DNA from: Hofstenia miamia
Lineage: Eukaryota; Xenacoelomorpha; Acoela
DNA: 30,804 nucleotides
Direction: 5' to 3'
Assembly (NCBI GenBank): GCA_004352715.1
Contig: SCFE01000063.1
Span: forward strand, 1,485,071 to 1,515,874
The position numbers and the translations under genes are program-made. Positions within the stretch are counted from its first letter, which is position 1; each line of letters opens with the position of its first letter. The notes beneath the pieces were generated by a model. The model had not been told where the DNA came from. It saw only the letters and a program-made list of their open reading frames with translations, and made no database searches. Of the stretch, positions 1 to 9,924 are shown piece by piece.

Positions 1-574
1 AAGTACTAAATTCCTACCATAAACTGGTAATTATTTCTTATCTTTGTAAATATTCTCACAATAATTGAAAAAAATAGCATTAAATCTTGTTTTGATCAGT
101 CAAAACCCGGCAACTTTCATTTTTTAATTCATTAAACATGTAGATAAGATTTACGGAAAATTGTTGTTTAAAAATTGCATTTATAGAATTTCCTAATGAT
201 TTTTGATTTGGAGAATGTGATATAAGACTGCTGCACAAAACACAACAGGCTGGTACAATAATCCTTTTTGCTGAGAATTTTCAACGACACCTCAAAACTT
301 TTGAATTGATCAATATTTAGCACAAAAAAACTGATTAAATTATTACTTGTTGACACTTATTAGTAAATAACAGGTTCATTGAAATAACTATGGTTTAATT
401 GTTTGGGACATATGACTTTTACATTAATTTAGGCCAATAAAGAGGGGTGGAGATCAAGAAATTATAACAATGTAACAAAAGAATTAACCAATTTATCTCT
501 GTATGCTCCAGATTATGTAGAACAAGTTCTGACTGTCAGTATATTATTTAATCCAATACTTAAGCTATCGTTAA
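1..574. other. AT-rich non-coding stretch
   Basis: No coding segment, repeat or RNA gene could be recognised on either strand. A 62-codon minus-strand reading frame (168-356) shows no family resemblance and is of the length expected by chance in this base composition. The stretch lies downstream (3') of the minus-strand helicase gene. Confidence 0.5.
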
Positions 575-906
575 AATGCTCTAAATCTTCGTGTATATGC
601 CGAATCCTAAAATTGAAGGTTGGTGTTTTTTTCCCTACAGTTATTAGGCGTGTAGAAGCCGCATACACCAGGCCACACCAATCCTATCCTAGCTTACATG
701 TTTTCCCATTCATTTAACAACTCAGTTTAACCTAGGGTATTTGTTGAATAAAATATTTTCAGCTTTGGCGCATTCTAAAAAGAAGCCAAACCACGAACGG
801 TGCGAGAAGTTTAAAGATATAATTAGATTGCGCGTGTAAGCTGCACCCCAAACTTAAACAAATTTTTAGGTTTGCAGGTGCGGCTTATACACGAGGATTT
901 ACGGTA
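575..906. mobile_element. Degenerate non-autonomous DNA element (MITE-like)
   Basis: The left end reads taaatcttcgtgtatatgcc (about 584-603). The right end read on the minus strand is taaatcctcgtgtataagcc (about 905-886), giving a near-perfect inverted repeat with 2 mismatches in 20. A related block, gcgtgtagaagccgcata, sits inside at about 649-666. There is no reading frame, so this is a short non-autonomous element. The superfamily is not assigned because target duplications are not clear. Confidence 0.6.
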
Positions 907-2173
907 TATCCGTTCATATTTGTATAAGTAAACCTAGACTTGGTAACAATGAGAAAATTATTAGCTTCGTAGAATTTAGAGTGCGTTGACAGGGATGTAT
1001 ACAAATATATTAGTGCTAGCTACAACAAAAGTTTCACACATTTCCACATACAAGTTTTTAGTATTAGGGTATTTCAGTAAGACCTAATTTTTCTTTATTT
1101 TGAAAGTGAGAATATTTTGACTCAGCAAACTGTTGTAAAATTTAATAGATGAAATTGAGAACATTGTTCATTCAAAGTAATTATTTAAAAGTGTATTTTC
1201 TGTTTTTGCCTTATCAATGTGTGCATATTTAGCATAAGAAAACTCTGAGAAAAGTTGACAACATATTAATATCAGTTGCCTTTTAAATTTTTAGGGCATA
1301 TTTTACATTTAATTGAATTTTAAACTTGTTACTAGTAATTTGGAAAATTAAAATTTATTCAGGAAAACATGCTAAGTATTGATATTGAAGTAGATTGAAA
1401 AGAAATGTTAGTGACCGAAAATTTACCAGTCTAAGATTAGTCGATGTATTTCTTGCTAATATCAAAGCCTATTTTAGAAGTACAAATTAAACCACTGCAG
1501 CTAGAAAGAAGCCCAATATGTTTTAGTTATATATATTAGATTCTACCAGCTTGAGCACAATTTTAATGCTTTTTCCCTGCACCAATTTTGAAAGGGATTG
1601 AATCCCTATGTTTGCAAATCCCATCCAGGTTAAATCTTAATTGAACATTTCAATCAATTTGTAACAGCCCTAAATATTTTTCACTCGCAAGAATTGTATA
1701 TATTGAATGTCCATAAAATGAATTTTTAGAATGAAACTGTAGGAAAGTAATATTTTTCGCTCGTTGTTTGAAATTATAATGAGAAACTAGGATGGCCACT
1801 CCAAGAGCAGATAAGAGTATAAATTGCAAATGGTATTGTGACCTTTGTCATTTATGCAATAATGCAATATTTTGCACATTGAAAAGCAAAGTTTATAAGA
1901 CATTTCAACCCTGGAATTGATTGATGAAATGCTAAAATTTAATATGGTCAATTGCAATTGGTTATACGTAGTACAAAACAGTTAGGGTTTTAACATATCT
2001 GTTCCTTATCGAATAATGAATTAGAATATTATAGTAAATTCTTTAGTAAATAACAGAAGTTAAAAGTCTGTACATAACATGAGTACATATTACATCCAAG
2101 AGTTCAGAAACACTAATATATACTACACTCAATATTTTAGAATTCGGATAAAAACAAAATAAAAAATATATTA
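907..2173. other. 3' flank of the helicase gene, no gene seen
   Basis: No coding homology was recognised. On the minus strand the first plausible poly(A) signal after the helicase stop is the variant ATTAAA (complement of 1938-1943), about 230 bases downstream. A canonical AATAAA (complement near 1355) is much further away. The 3' UTR is therefore likely to lie in the upper part of this stretch, which is an inference. Confidence 0.4.
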
Positions 2174-2419
2174 TCACGATTTTTGTGCAGATTTAATCTT
2201 AAAAAAAATTTGTGGGGAAAGTGTGTTTGAAATTGAGGAATAATAAAGTTTGAAAGAGCCCAGACGACCGAATCGACGGTTTTTTGCGATCTCCAAAGTC
2301 TTAATATAGCGCCGTTGTTCAGAATGATCAACGTACGATTTTTGTTGCAGAATGATCACATTGTCGGCTTGATTTACGATGTTTGAAGAACCACTGACAT
2401 CTTCAACAGATAAAACTGC
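2174..2419 (-). CDS. TWNK: Twinkle-like mitochondrial DNA helicase, terminal exon
   Basis: This is the last coding exon (81 residues plus TGA) of a Twinkle-type replicative helicase, the hexameric 5'-3' helicase that unwinds mitochondrial DNA at the fork. Read on the minus strand it starts after a good acceptor (ttttttgtttag then GCA). It encodes the segment VSGSSNIVNQADNVIIL followed by EIAKNRRFGRLGSFKLYY. These match the C-terminal RecA-fold strands and the conserved Asn-Arg 'finger' region (KNRF type) of the family. The Twinkle pattern is HPRK, about 22 residues, ADN; joined to exon 27974-28174 the spacing here is 22, so nothing is missing. The exon is in frame (246 bases) and ends close to where the family's conserved core ends. 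The Ser-Gly-Ser stretch before ADN is closer to plant, protist and phage relatives than to the vertebrate form. A domesticated phage-type DnaB helicase is the alternative. Confidence 0.85.
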   Translation of the reverse strand, partial: AVLSVEDVSGSSNIVNQADNVIILQQKSYVDHSEQRRYIKTLEIAKNRRFGRLGSFKLYYSSISNTLSPQIFFKIKSAQKS

Positions 2420-2584
2420 CTAAACAAAAAACATTAATTACACAAAGCAAAACATTTAAGTCCCAAAAAAACCCCTTTCACATATTAGTCACTTTAGGGA
2501 TATAAGATACTGATAAATAAGAGCAAAATCCAGATGAACGCAAAACCAATTAATTGTAATGTTATTTTTCATATCTGAACATGG

Positions 2585-2720
2585 CGCAAACCTCAACAAA
2601 TAGAGGAGATTTTCGATTTTCACTCTATAATGCCGAAGTTCAATTTAAATTTTGAAAATGAAGGGCTTTAAATAAAGCCAATTTTTATTATTTGCTACTC
2701 CAATTGACCAAAACTTTTTT
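2585..2720. repeat. Diverged intronic repeat, copy 1
   Basis: This stretch aligns by eye with 3825-3950. Both contain, in the same order, an 'aacaa', a run like gattttcactctataatgcc, then 'caat-taaattttnaaaat-aggg-ttnaa', then 'tattatttgctantc-aatt'. Identity is moderate (roughly two thirds). No coding capacity is seen. It could be an old non-autonomous element or a local intron duplication. Confidence 0.4.
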
Positions 2721-3260
2721 ATTTAACAGTATCTTACACAGAGCGAATCAGAAATAGTATAATGGTTTAAACGATCATAAAGTTAATAAACGGAAGTTCT
2801 GATGGTAAAGCATGAATTGCGAATTCTTCATTCAATTGCTCAATGTTCTGCGGATTCACAAATATAATGAAGCGTTAGTGATAACAAATGCTTTTAAGAA
2901 GTACCAATATAAATCCTTCAAAGTGAAGACAGATTGACTTTCGAGGTAGCAGAACCCACTATCTGAAGAGGCACTATAACATATTTTTACATCATGCAAT
3001 GCATTGGTGTATACTGAACTCAATAACGATTTCTGTGTAAGTAGGAGGTATTATTGAAAGCGAGCAGCAAAATTTGTTGGAACTGAAATACAATTTCTTG
3101 TATGAAGCTTTCTGAGACGGAAGGCATGAACATTACCCATGAAAAGCATCTCTGTACAATTACCTCCAAGACAAACATATGCATAAACTTTATACTATTT
3201 TTGGCAGCTGGAGGACTTTTGGAGAATAGCGGAATACAAATACATTATTATTTTATAAAT

Positions 3261-3340
3261 ATAGGAGCTCTATGTATACTGAATTTTTCGAGAAGAGTAC
3301 ATAGAGCTCCAAGGTCAATTTTCCTAGCACATAGAGCTCC
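3261..3340. repeat. Perfect 13-bp hairpin plus an extra copy of its arm
   Basis: GGAGCTCTATGTA (3264-3276) is followed after 21 bases by its perfect reverse complement TACATAGAGCTCC (3298-3310). The same arm recurs as ACATAGAGCTCC at 3329-3340. A relative of the left arm, ataggaactctgtatactga, lies at 3477-3496, matching ataggagctctatgtatactga from 3261 with two changes. The hairpin lies in an 89-codon reading frame (3102-3371) with no recognisable family, probably spurious. Confidence 0.6.
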
Positions 3341-3824
3341 TGACGAAATGCCTATTCCTGACTACCAATAAAAGACGCGGGGTTGCAATTTGCAACAGTT
3401 AGTATGCTAGGCAAAGGTTATATTTTAACAGCACTGGGTTATCAGGAATTGCTCAGGTAAAAATTAGAAGGTAATTATAGGAACTCTGTATACTGAGGGA
3501 TTGCACCTGTTAAATACCCGAATCTCATCCATTCAAAACACTCATTCGTTTTTAAATTTAATATTACTTCTGGTTTCCCATGGACTACTATATTTTTAGT
3601 CAATCACTCTTGAAATGATACACTGTAAAATGATGTCAATTTTATTAATGACTTTCCTATATATCACTGTGAATAGTAAATATATCAATTTCGGACCCCT
3701 TCTAATCTAATTTAAATTCAGGTCTAAAGACGTTTTATAATAAACATTACAAGCGCAATTAAATTTATCTTTAATCGACGTTTTATGAAATGAATTTGGT
3801 AAAGCATTGGTATACAATTAATCC

Positions 3825-3950
3825 AAAATTAAACAATAAATTTTTGAATTTTACACTTCAATACCAAAGATCAATATAAATTTTCAAAATAAGGGGTTTC
3901 AATTAAGTCTAATCTTTGGTATTTTCTTGCTATTCTAATTCACTGACTAT
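3825..3950. repeat. Diverged intronic repeat, copy 2
   Basis: This is the partner of 2585-2720 in the same orientation, about 1.24 kb further on. It has no reading frame and no recognisable termini. Confidence 0.4.
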
Positions 3951-4017
3951 GGTAGATTTACGCAAAATAAGCTCTTTGCTTAAGCAACTAAAGATACGCA
4001 TTTTAAAACAAATTAAA

Positions 4018-4044
4018 TGTATATATCATATATATATATATATA
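4018..4044. repeat. (TA)n microsatellite
   Basis: A short run of alternating T and A, interrupted once by tc. Confidence 0.8.
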
Positions 4045-4376
4045 ATTTTATACAATAATCTTTTTTAGTTTATTGTATTAGCCGAAGTCAAAATGCAACT
4101 CATTGGCAAATAAAATTTCGACTTCAGAAGAAACTGCAGGCTATACTTATAGTTATGATCAACCGATCGCAAATCATTTAAATTTAGAGGATGAACTTAA
4201 ATGATATTCTCAAGAGCGCAATTATTTAACAGAAAAGGTATTTTGTTTTTTGTATATTTGATTTTACACATTGCAATTATATGAATCTTATTAGAGGTTC
4301 GCAATTAAAATATTGGAATTTTTTTTCCATCAGAGTGTTTCACTGAGTTTTCTTAGAATTAATTTATATATGTATA

Positions 4377-5465
4377 CACTGCGTTCCAAAAGTCACGCAA
4401 TTTTTAATTGGGCGTCTATGTTATTTGTCAGCACGTCATATTATATCACGTGAGGTATATATAAATGGGGTTTGCAAATTTATGTCTCAATTTTTGTTGT
4501 TGTACATAATGGACTTGCAGACGCGTATCGAAATTATACAATTATATTATGCAAATATGAAATGAAAGAGTGTCTCAGCAGCTCAACGCAACTACAACAA
4601 GTTACATGGTCTACACAACTGTAAATTTTCATTAACTTCAATTACTCGTGGCGTGCATAGCCTTGAGCAAACTGGTTCAGTACAAGAGGCTCAAAACCAG
4701 TTCGACCTAGAATTCGGCGTAGAATTCGCCAATTTTATTCTCAACAGTCAAATTTTCTAGCCGGATGAGTCTTATTTTTCATTATGTGGCCAGGTACACC
4801 GACATAATAGCATTATATGGACCTCAGAAAAGCCTAAAAAGACATATGAGATAGATATGCACAGCCCTAAACTTTGTGTGTGGTTCGGTTATGCTGCGAA
4901 AACTAAATTAACACCTTTCTTTTTTCCCTCAACTGTAACGGGAAAACTATACTGCCATGTTCGCAGAACATGTTGTACCTCAACTACGAAGAAAGCGGTT
5001 AGTTGGACAAGTGACATTCCAACAAGATGGCACATCTCCTCACTTTTCCATTGTTGAAAGAAATACTATCTCTTCAGCGTTTCCTGATTACAGGATTATT
5101 GCACGTGAATACCCTCAAAATTTGCCCGCCTATTCACCGGACCTAAATCCACTTGACTATTACCTATGGTCCATAGTAAAATCGCGTGTTTATTACAACT
5201 GGCATGCTAATAATTTGGATGAACTGCAGGAGCGAATTTGGGAGGTTATAAGTAATATCAACCAATAGGAGCTGAACCGTTCCGTAGAAAATCTCCTTAC
5301 TCGACTTGAGCATGTTTTGGAGACTGGCGGCTGTGCTGTGGACAACCTAATGTAGTTTTTATTAAACCCCATTATATGTTTGTTATAATCTCAATAAATG
5401 TCTGTTCGTTATACGCTTTGTATTCTATAACATTTTTAAAAATTGCGCGACTTTTGGAATAAAAC
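4377..5465 (+). mobile_element. Mariner-type element (DD37D), defective
   Basis: The inverted ends share ttccaaaagtcrcgcaattttt: the left one starts at 4384 and the right one, on the minus strand, ends at 5459. Outward of these are a few unmatched bases and a TA at each side (4375-4376 and 5466-5467), as expected for TA target duplication. The length (about 1.09 kb) is slightly short for a mariner because part of the transposase is missing. It lies antisense to the helicase. Confidence 0.8.
4509..5355 (+). pseudogene. Mariner (maT-like, DD37D) transposase, broken
   Basis: Tc1/mariner transposases cut and paste DNA at TA sites using a DDE/D triad. The reading frame starts with MDLQTRIEIIQLYYANMK. 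It carries PDESYFSLCGQVHRHNSIIW (first Asp), FQQDGTSPHFS (second Asp) and PAYSPDLNPLDYYLW (third Asp). I count 37 residues between the second and third Asp, which is the maT-type DD37D spacing. The lesions are a stop after the first 18 codons, a stop just before PDESYF, a frameshift near 4960 and a stop at about 5266. The middle of the N-terminal half appears deleted (about 280 codons against the usual 340 or so). All three catalytic Asp codons survive, but the gene cannot make a functional protein. Confidence 0.8.
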
Positions 5466-6139
5466 TACTATAAATATATACTACTTAAACCAATTTATAT
5501 AAATTTCTTCCATACATGTTTCTATTTAGTTGTTGCTATTATTGATTGAAGCAAATTGCTTAAAATTTTGTTTGAATATTGTAATATTTTTGGAAGTTCG
5601 GATGTCTACACCCATTGCATTGCTTTATTCAATTAAATGTAAATGACTTTTCCCAATGCTTTCTCTTACAGTTAACAGGGAAATTTATTGTTTAACTCTG
5701 ATTACAATCTATGCTTATATTTAGCCAGTTTGTTAGTTTGCTAAGGTGCTTGTAGATCAAACACATGCTCATGTATTGTATGATCTTGCATGCATGAGCT
5801 AGTGTTTATCATTGATATTAAATATTGCTCGCATTGCTCTGTTAAATGTTGTGTTTAAACTCTAGATATAGTTTTTATTTATTCAGTTTAAAATTTCGCA
5901 GCAGTAGGCAGTTGAATGGTAATGAATACGCTGTTGGCTTTGTTATTTTTCTTAATTCCGTAATATGCATCTAATGATGCATTTTTTAATTTGTCTTAGC
6001 TTTTTGGAATTCTTTAATTCCTAAATTTTTATTTCATAGTTTTACATTGTTCTATTTGTGTTTCATTAAGGCATCCTTTTCATTTATTATTATGTTGTAT
6101 GTTAGTGTTTAGTTCAGCTGCTGCATTAAATGGGCTATA
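5466..6139. other. AT-rich stretch, no gene seen
   Basis: No coding homology, inverted termini or RNA gene was recognised. The composition is like the rest of the intron. Confidence 0.4.
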
Positions 6140-6421
6140 ATTCTTACTGATGAAACAAGCATCATCTGCAATGTATCTAGAGCTCATTTGCAGCAAACAG
6201 GATACTCACAGCAGAATTTATTAAAATTCTATCAGCATAAAATAAGTTCCGGTATTTAAAATATTGATACTATTGCTGAAACATTGAAAGAGCCGAGCAA
6301 TTCTCAAGCTAATGCGTTAAATAGAGAAAAAACACAAAAACGTGCTTGCAAACAGGCTCATTTTGAACCTAAAAGTGAATTAGAAATGTCAAACTTTCAT
6401 GCCAGTGAAGATGGCTATTGA
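6140..6421 (+). pseudogene. BED zinc-finger N-terminal fragment of a hAT transposase
   Basis: The frame from 6140 encodes ICNVSRAHLQQTGYSQQNLLKFYQHK, shown here in two pieces: ICNVSRAHLQQTG, then YSQQNLLKFYQHK. This resembles a BED finger (C-x2-C, then an S-x-NL-x2-H-x4-H type tail). The second Cys is replaced by Ser (tct) and the first His of the pair is Tyr or Phe, so the finger is decayed. A stop follows at about 6254. The frame reopens with a hydrophilic linker (TLKEPSNSQANALNREKTQK) ending at TGA 6419-6421. No catalytic region follows. BED fingers head hAT transposases and also ZBED host genes derived from them. Confidence 0.5.
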
Positions 6422-6474
6422 CCTAAAAACGAAATTATCATTTAAAATTTCCCACACCAAACAGAATAATATTG

Positions 6475-6715
6475 GTGACGTTGCATGACGCCGACGGTGA
6501 TATACCGGAATAGGTAACTTCGATTATTAAAAAACTATTGACGTCAACGGACGTAGTTTTTTATGGTGATACCAAATGTGAAAAAAATGTTTGTGAACCA
6601 TTACTTATTTCAAAAGTTTTTAAAGTTTTTAATATGGCATATACATTTTTATCAGCAAATATTTTGCAGCCTTCTTGTAACTCATGCATTGCATACAGCT
6701 GCGATTCTTTATTCT
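6475..6715 (+). repeat. Terminal repeat of the Merlin-associated family, copy 1
   Basis: About 240 bases that recur at 9165-9330 (same orientation, first part only) and inverted at 14283-14490. Shared landmarks are ggtgatataccggaatnggt, the gacgtagttttttatggtga block, a gtgaacc-tta-ttatttc block, and further in a tgcattgcatacagctgcga block. The position next to Merlin transposase fragments and the inverted orientation at the other end of the cluster suggest long terminal inverted repeats of Merlin elements, which is an inference. Confidence 0.6.
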
Positions 6716-6872
6716 AATTCTGATTCTTAGACTCTTAAAATAAATTTCTTCGATTATCCATTTTTAAAAAACTCAAATTTCTTTTCATTTGTAACTTCAA
6801 TTCTTTTGGTTTCGAATAGCAATAGGCAATGTAAATAAATTAACTAAAAGTTCCTCACTGAATATTAAATAG

Positions 6873-7701
6873 CAGGGCCTTTCAATAATATATTGCCAAT
6901 ACAATATATTGCAATAAATATATTGCAATATATTTATTGCAGCCGAATTTCATTGCAATAGTATTGCAATATATTGCAATATTATTGGAGGTGTTTTTTG
7001 AAAAAAATTTCCTGGTTTCTCTCAGGAATGTAGGATAGCCGATCCATACATCAATACAAATTTATTTTGCCTACATCTACTAATGTTGTAGAAAGGCTGT
7101 TTAGCATAGCGGGTTTGGCTTTTTCAGATGTTCGTCAGAGTCTGTTACCAATGAATTTAGAATTTCAAATATTTCTACATTGCAATAGAAATTTCTGGGA
7201 TATGAATACCCTAAAGGAAATTCTACTTGCTGATAACCGGCTTGAATAGATTTTTGAATTGTACCGGTACCAAGTTTCATATTGGGCTTATTTAGTTCAA
7301 TTAAATTTTGCTGCTTTGTTGATAAATTATTAGCTGCGAAATATGTACTCTGTATAATAAAGAGTCGATTATTGATTTTATATTGCACTTCGAGCAAAAA
7401 ATATATATTATGACACTTTGTAATTATATTGAAAACATTTCTAAACTTTCAAATATGTATTCTAAACATTTGGCTGGACTCATGTTTATGTATTTAGATA
7501 AATGTACAATGAATTTGACTAACTGACACGAAGCTATCATAGTATTAGCAAAGTCCTGAAACAAATTTTGATTTTCTATATTTAAGAACAAAATATTGCA
7601 ATATATTGCAATATATTGCAATATTATATTGCTAACCAACTTATAGTGCAATATATTTATTTTGCATTTTTTGTATTGCAATACATTATTGCAAGGCCCT
7701 G
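6873..7701 (+). mobile_element. Short hAT element with 8-bp target duplication
   Basis: The element begins CAGGGCCTTTCAATAATATA (6873) and ends, on the minus strand, CAGGGCCTTGCAATAATGTA (7701 inward). It is flanked by a perfect 8-bp target duplication, ttaaatag, at 6865-6872 and 7702-7709; terminal CAGGG and 8-bp duplications are hAT hallmarks. Inside both ends are arrays of the palindromic unit TATTGCAATA (about 6889-6985 and 7590-7690), probable subterminal transposase-binding sites. Length is 829 bp. It retains only the C-terminal transposase piece, so it is an internally deleted, non-autonomous copy inserted between Merlin-family sequences. Confidence 0.9.
7067..7249 (+). pseudogene. hAT transposase C-terminal dimerisation fragment
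   Basis: The 60 codons contain LPTSTNVVERLFSIAGLAFS, matching the hAT C-terminal dimerisation motif (P-x-S-x3-V-E-R-x-F-S-x-A-G). RQSLLPMNLEFQIFLHCNRN follows, matching the 'R..L.P.N.E.LIFL..N' tail. The frame is open to its stop, but the RNase H catalytic domain and BED finger are absent from this element. It is the only coding remnant between its inverted ends. Confidence 0.8.
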
Positions 7702-7709
7702 TTAAATAG

Positions 7710-8222
7710 GACGGCAAATGTTTGCTTTTTAAAATTTCACAAACATTTATTGGATATTAACATTTTGGCGGGTACATTTTAAAATCTAAATTCTTCTGTA
7801 ATTGAACTTTTAACTTCAAACGACGAAGTAACTTCATTTCCAAGCGCAAACGGCTTTTGTTATTAGTAGAAATGGGAGCAATTGAAGTTTAGGTCTATTT
7901 TTTAAAACGGTTAACAAAGAGTCATTTCCTGGGATCGTTTTTACCACTGAATTCACTGACATCGCCAAAATTTAAAAACAAATCAGCAAATCAGACATTA
8001 CTTCACTTTAGGGAATCCAAAAAAATAAACAGTTATGGCAACACGTTTATGACTTTAAATATCATGGCAGAAAGTTACTACGTCCCAATATATAATATAT
8101 AAGATTAAAATGGTGATCATGTTTTGATAACAATATTTTAAGAAATCATTTAATATTTAATATAAAAAATATTTGTTTAATATATTTATAAATAATCTCT
8201 AAATTTACATATGCAATAGAAA
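7710..8222. other. Stretch between hAT insertion and Merlin remnant, no gene seen
   Basis: No coding homology was recognised. It may be the continuation of the Merlin copy whose end is at 6475-6715, but I could not confirm this by eye. Confidence 0.3.
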
Positions 8223-8840
8223 AGTACAAAATGTATAACTACAACATTAACAGAATGTGAAAATTTTTCTCTATTTGACTTAATTAATGCTGCTGGAGAT
8301 GAGGAGCAAGCGATAAATTTCTGTGAAAAACGTGGACTCATTGCAACAGCAGTAACATGTGACGATTTTGACATTCAAATGTCAAGAATTGAGGAATAGT
8401 CAAGAATCGACAAATTTGTGTGGAGATGCAAATTATGCAGGGAAAAGCTACATTTGCGCCCTGCATCATTTTTTGAAGGGGCTCACATCACTCTTTAAAA
8501 ACTATTTTCTTTAATTTACTCATGCATTGGTTATACACCCGTTACCAATGCCATGAGTCAGTGCGAGGTTTCTAGCTGCACTGCTGTCGACTGGTATAAT
8601 TATTGCTAATATATCTGTCCTGCAATTTTTTACTGAATCCTAAAGTTTGTAATCAGAAATTTGGGGTCAAGGATCACGTTATTCAAATTGTTGAAAGCGT
8701 TTCCCGAAAAAGAAAGTATAATCGTGGTCGGATTGCCCGGGAAATGAGGGTATTCAGAGTATATGATACTATCGATAGTATTGGCTACATGCAATTTGTG
8801 CCAGACCATACTGCCAATACCTCAATTCTCCAATTGTAAG
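8223..8840 (+). pseudogene. Merlin (IS1595/ISXO2-like) transposase, broken copy 1
   Basis: Merlin transposases are the eukaryotic relatives of bacterial IS1016/IS1595 enzymes, with an N-terminal zinc ribbon and a DDE-type domain. Visible in order are the N-terminal FSLFDLINAAGDEEQAINFC, a zinc-ribbon remnant FVWRCKLCREKLHLRPASFF (8418-8477), a helix-turn-helix-like CTAVDWYNYC (8578-8607), and the catalytic-region signature RKRKYNRGR (8707-8733, in the family xIDESkFgKRKYnrGR) preceded by IVESVS. PDHTANTSILQL follows. There are stops at about 8398 and 8503, and at least one frameshift (TAA near 8608 into the KRKYNRGR frame). The expected Asp of the IDES motif is Val-Glu here. The C-terminus is missing. 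It belongs to a different subfamily from copies 2 and 3, whose sequences resemble each other more. Confidence 0.8.
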
Positions 8841-9164
8841 AGAACCAAGTCAAATCCTTCAATAGTTTTCTAAATTCAAATAGATATATATTAACATATA
8901 TTTCTCTGTATGTAAAAAATTCGGGAACCAGGAATTGGAAACAGTGTAAAATGTGCCAAAAACGATTTCGACCTGAGAATGTGGCTAGTTCCCACGATTG
9001 CTACATTCCTCATCTAAACCAATAGGCAAGCCTAACATGATTACTCAAATGGGCAGTCTCATTTTTTATTACTTATGCCAAAAATATAAAACTACTCAAT
9101 GCTATGTAGAAAAGTTACGCTAGTCAAGAGAAATTCCAACACTATTAATAAATGAATCACCAAT

Positions 9165-9330
9165 TAGCGTCATTTCCAGCACATGATAAATCGGCGATAT
9201 ATCAGAATAGACAACTCCGATTTGTTCAATTTTTTATGCCACTAGAAGCAGTTTTTTATGCTGATTTCAAATCTGAAAAAATTTTCCGAACCTTTCATTA
9301 TTTAATGTTATTAAACTTTTAAATATAGCA
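9165..9330 (+). repeat. Terminal repeat of the Merlin-associated family, copy 2
   Basis: It matches the first two thirds of 6475-6715 in the same orientation (shared gttttttatgctgat, aaatctgaaaaaa, tttaaatatagcat blocks). It lies about 150 bases before the N-terminal coding start of Merlin copy 2, the position expected for a 5' terminal repeat. Confidence 0.55.
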
Positions 9331-9849
9331 TGCCTCTTCATGTTTCCATAGTGATTAATTAAAGATGGCGATGTTATAATTCAAATTCAAAGAATCTGCA
9401 TAGTAGTTTGCAAACAGTTGCTCAATATAACGATTCTGATTAGCTGCTTCCAAATTATTTGCACAGTTCAAGATGTTTTCCTTAGAAAAATTATCATTTT
9501 CTGCTATGTATGACTGGAGGATAATCAACCTTTTGAGCAGCAACGATGCTGCAATTTCTTTTTGCAAGCGAGAAAATCTTTTGGCCTCTCGTCATTGCTG
9601 TAGTGTCAATTCAGCTCGCGAAGTGGATGGGTACGTTTTGCGGTGTCCTCAATGTAAGAGAACTTGCTCTTAACGTGACTTTGTTTTCAATGTTAAAGCT
9701 GGAGGTCCGTGTACTTTGGAAATCATTTGGTATTTCATTCTGGAAGTTTCCGTCACCAGAACTGCGGATATATTGGGTATCAGAACCGACACTGCTGTGG
9801 ATTGGTATTGTTACTGCCGAGATTTTCGCTCGATGGCGGAGACATTTGC

Positions 9850-9895
9850 CCACTGTTTAAATTGCCTTTTCACTATTTTAGAGATATGGATGAGA
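9850..9895 (+). repeat. Tc1 5' fragment inside Merlin copy 2
   Basis: 31 bases at 9862-9892 (ttgccttttcactattttag then agatatggatg) are identical to 11099-11129, the start-codon region of the Tc1 transposase. Weaker similarity extends a few bases on both sides. In the Tc1 this segment ends with the start ATG; here it interrupts the Merlin frame. Confidence 0.7.
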
Positions 9896-9924
9896 GCGAC
9901 CTAGTTTGTGGATAGTACACCCAT

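Noticed and set aside
3102-3371. An 89-codon + frame
   Set aside because: No family resemblance; its C-terminal Arg/Ala/Pro pattern comes from the repeated AGAGCTCC hairpin arms.
6886-7695. Arrays of short ATTGCAATA repeats that could suggest a CRISPR or satellite
   Set aside because: Units are about 8-10 bases, unevenly spaced, and lie just inside both ends of a hAT element, so they are subterminal repeats.
7101-7717. Two minus-strand frames of about 98 codons in the hAT element
   Set aside because: One is the complement of the real dimerisation fragment, and the other encodes the repeated TATTGCAA arrays (poly Ile-Ala-Ile-Tyr-Cys-like).
9355-9567. A 70-codon minus-strand frame at the start of Merlin copy 2
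   Set aside because: It overlaps the Merlin N-terminus, which has a clear family match on the + strand. Its peptide has no recognised family, although a weak resemblance to the minus strand of the other terminal repeats was noticed.
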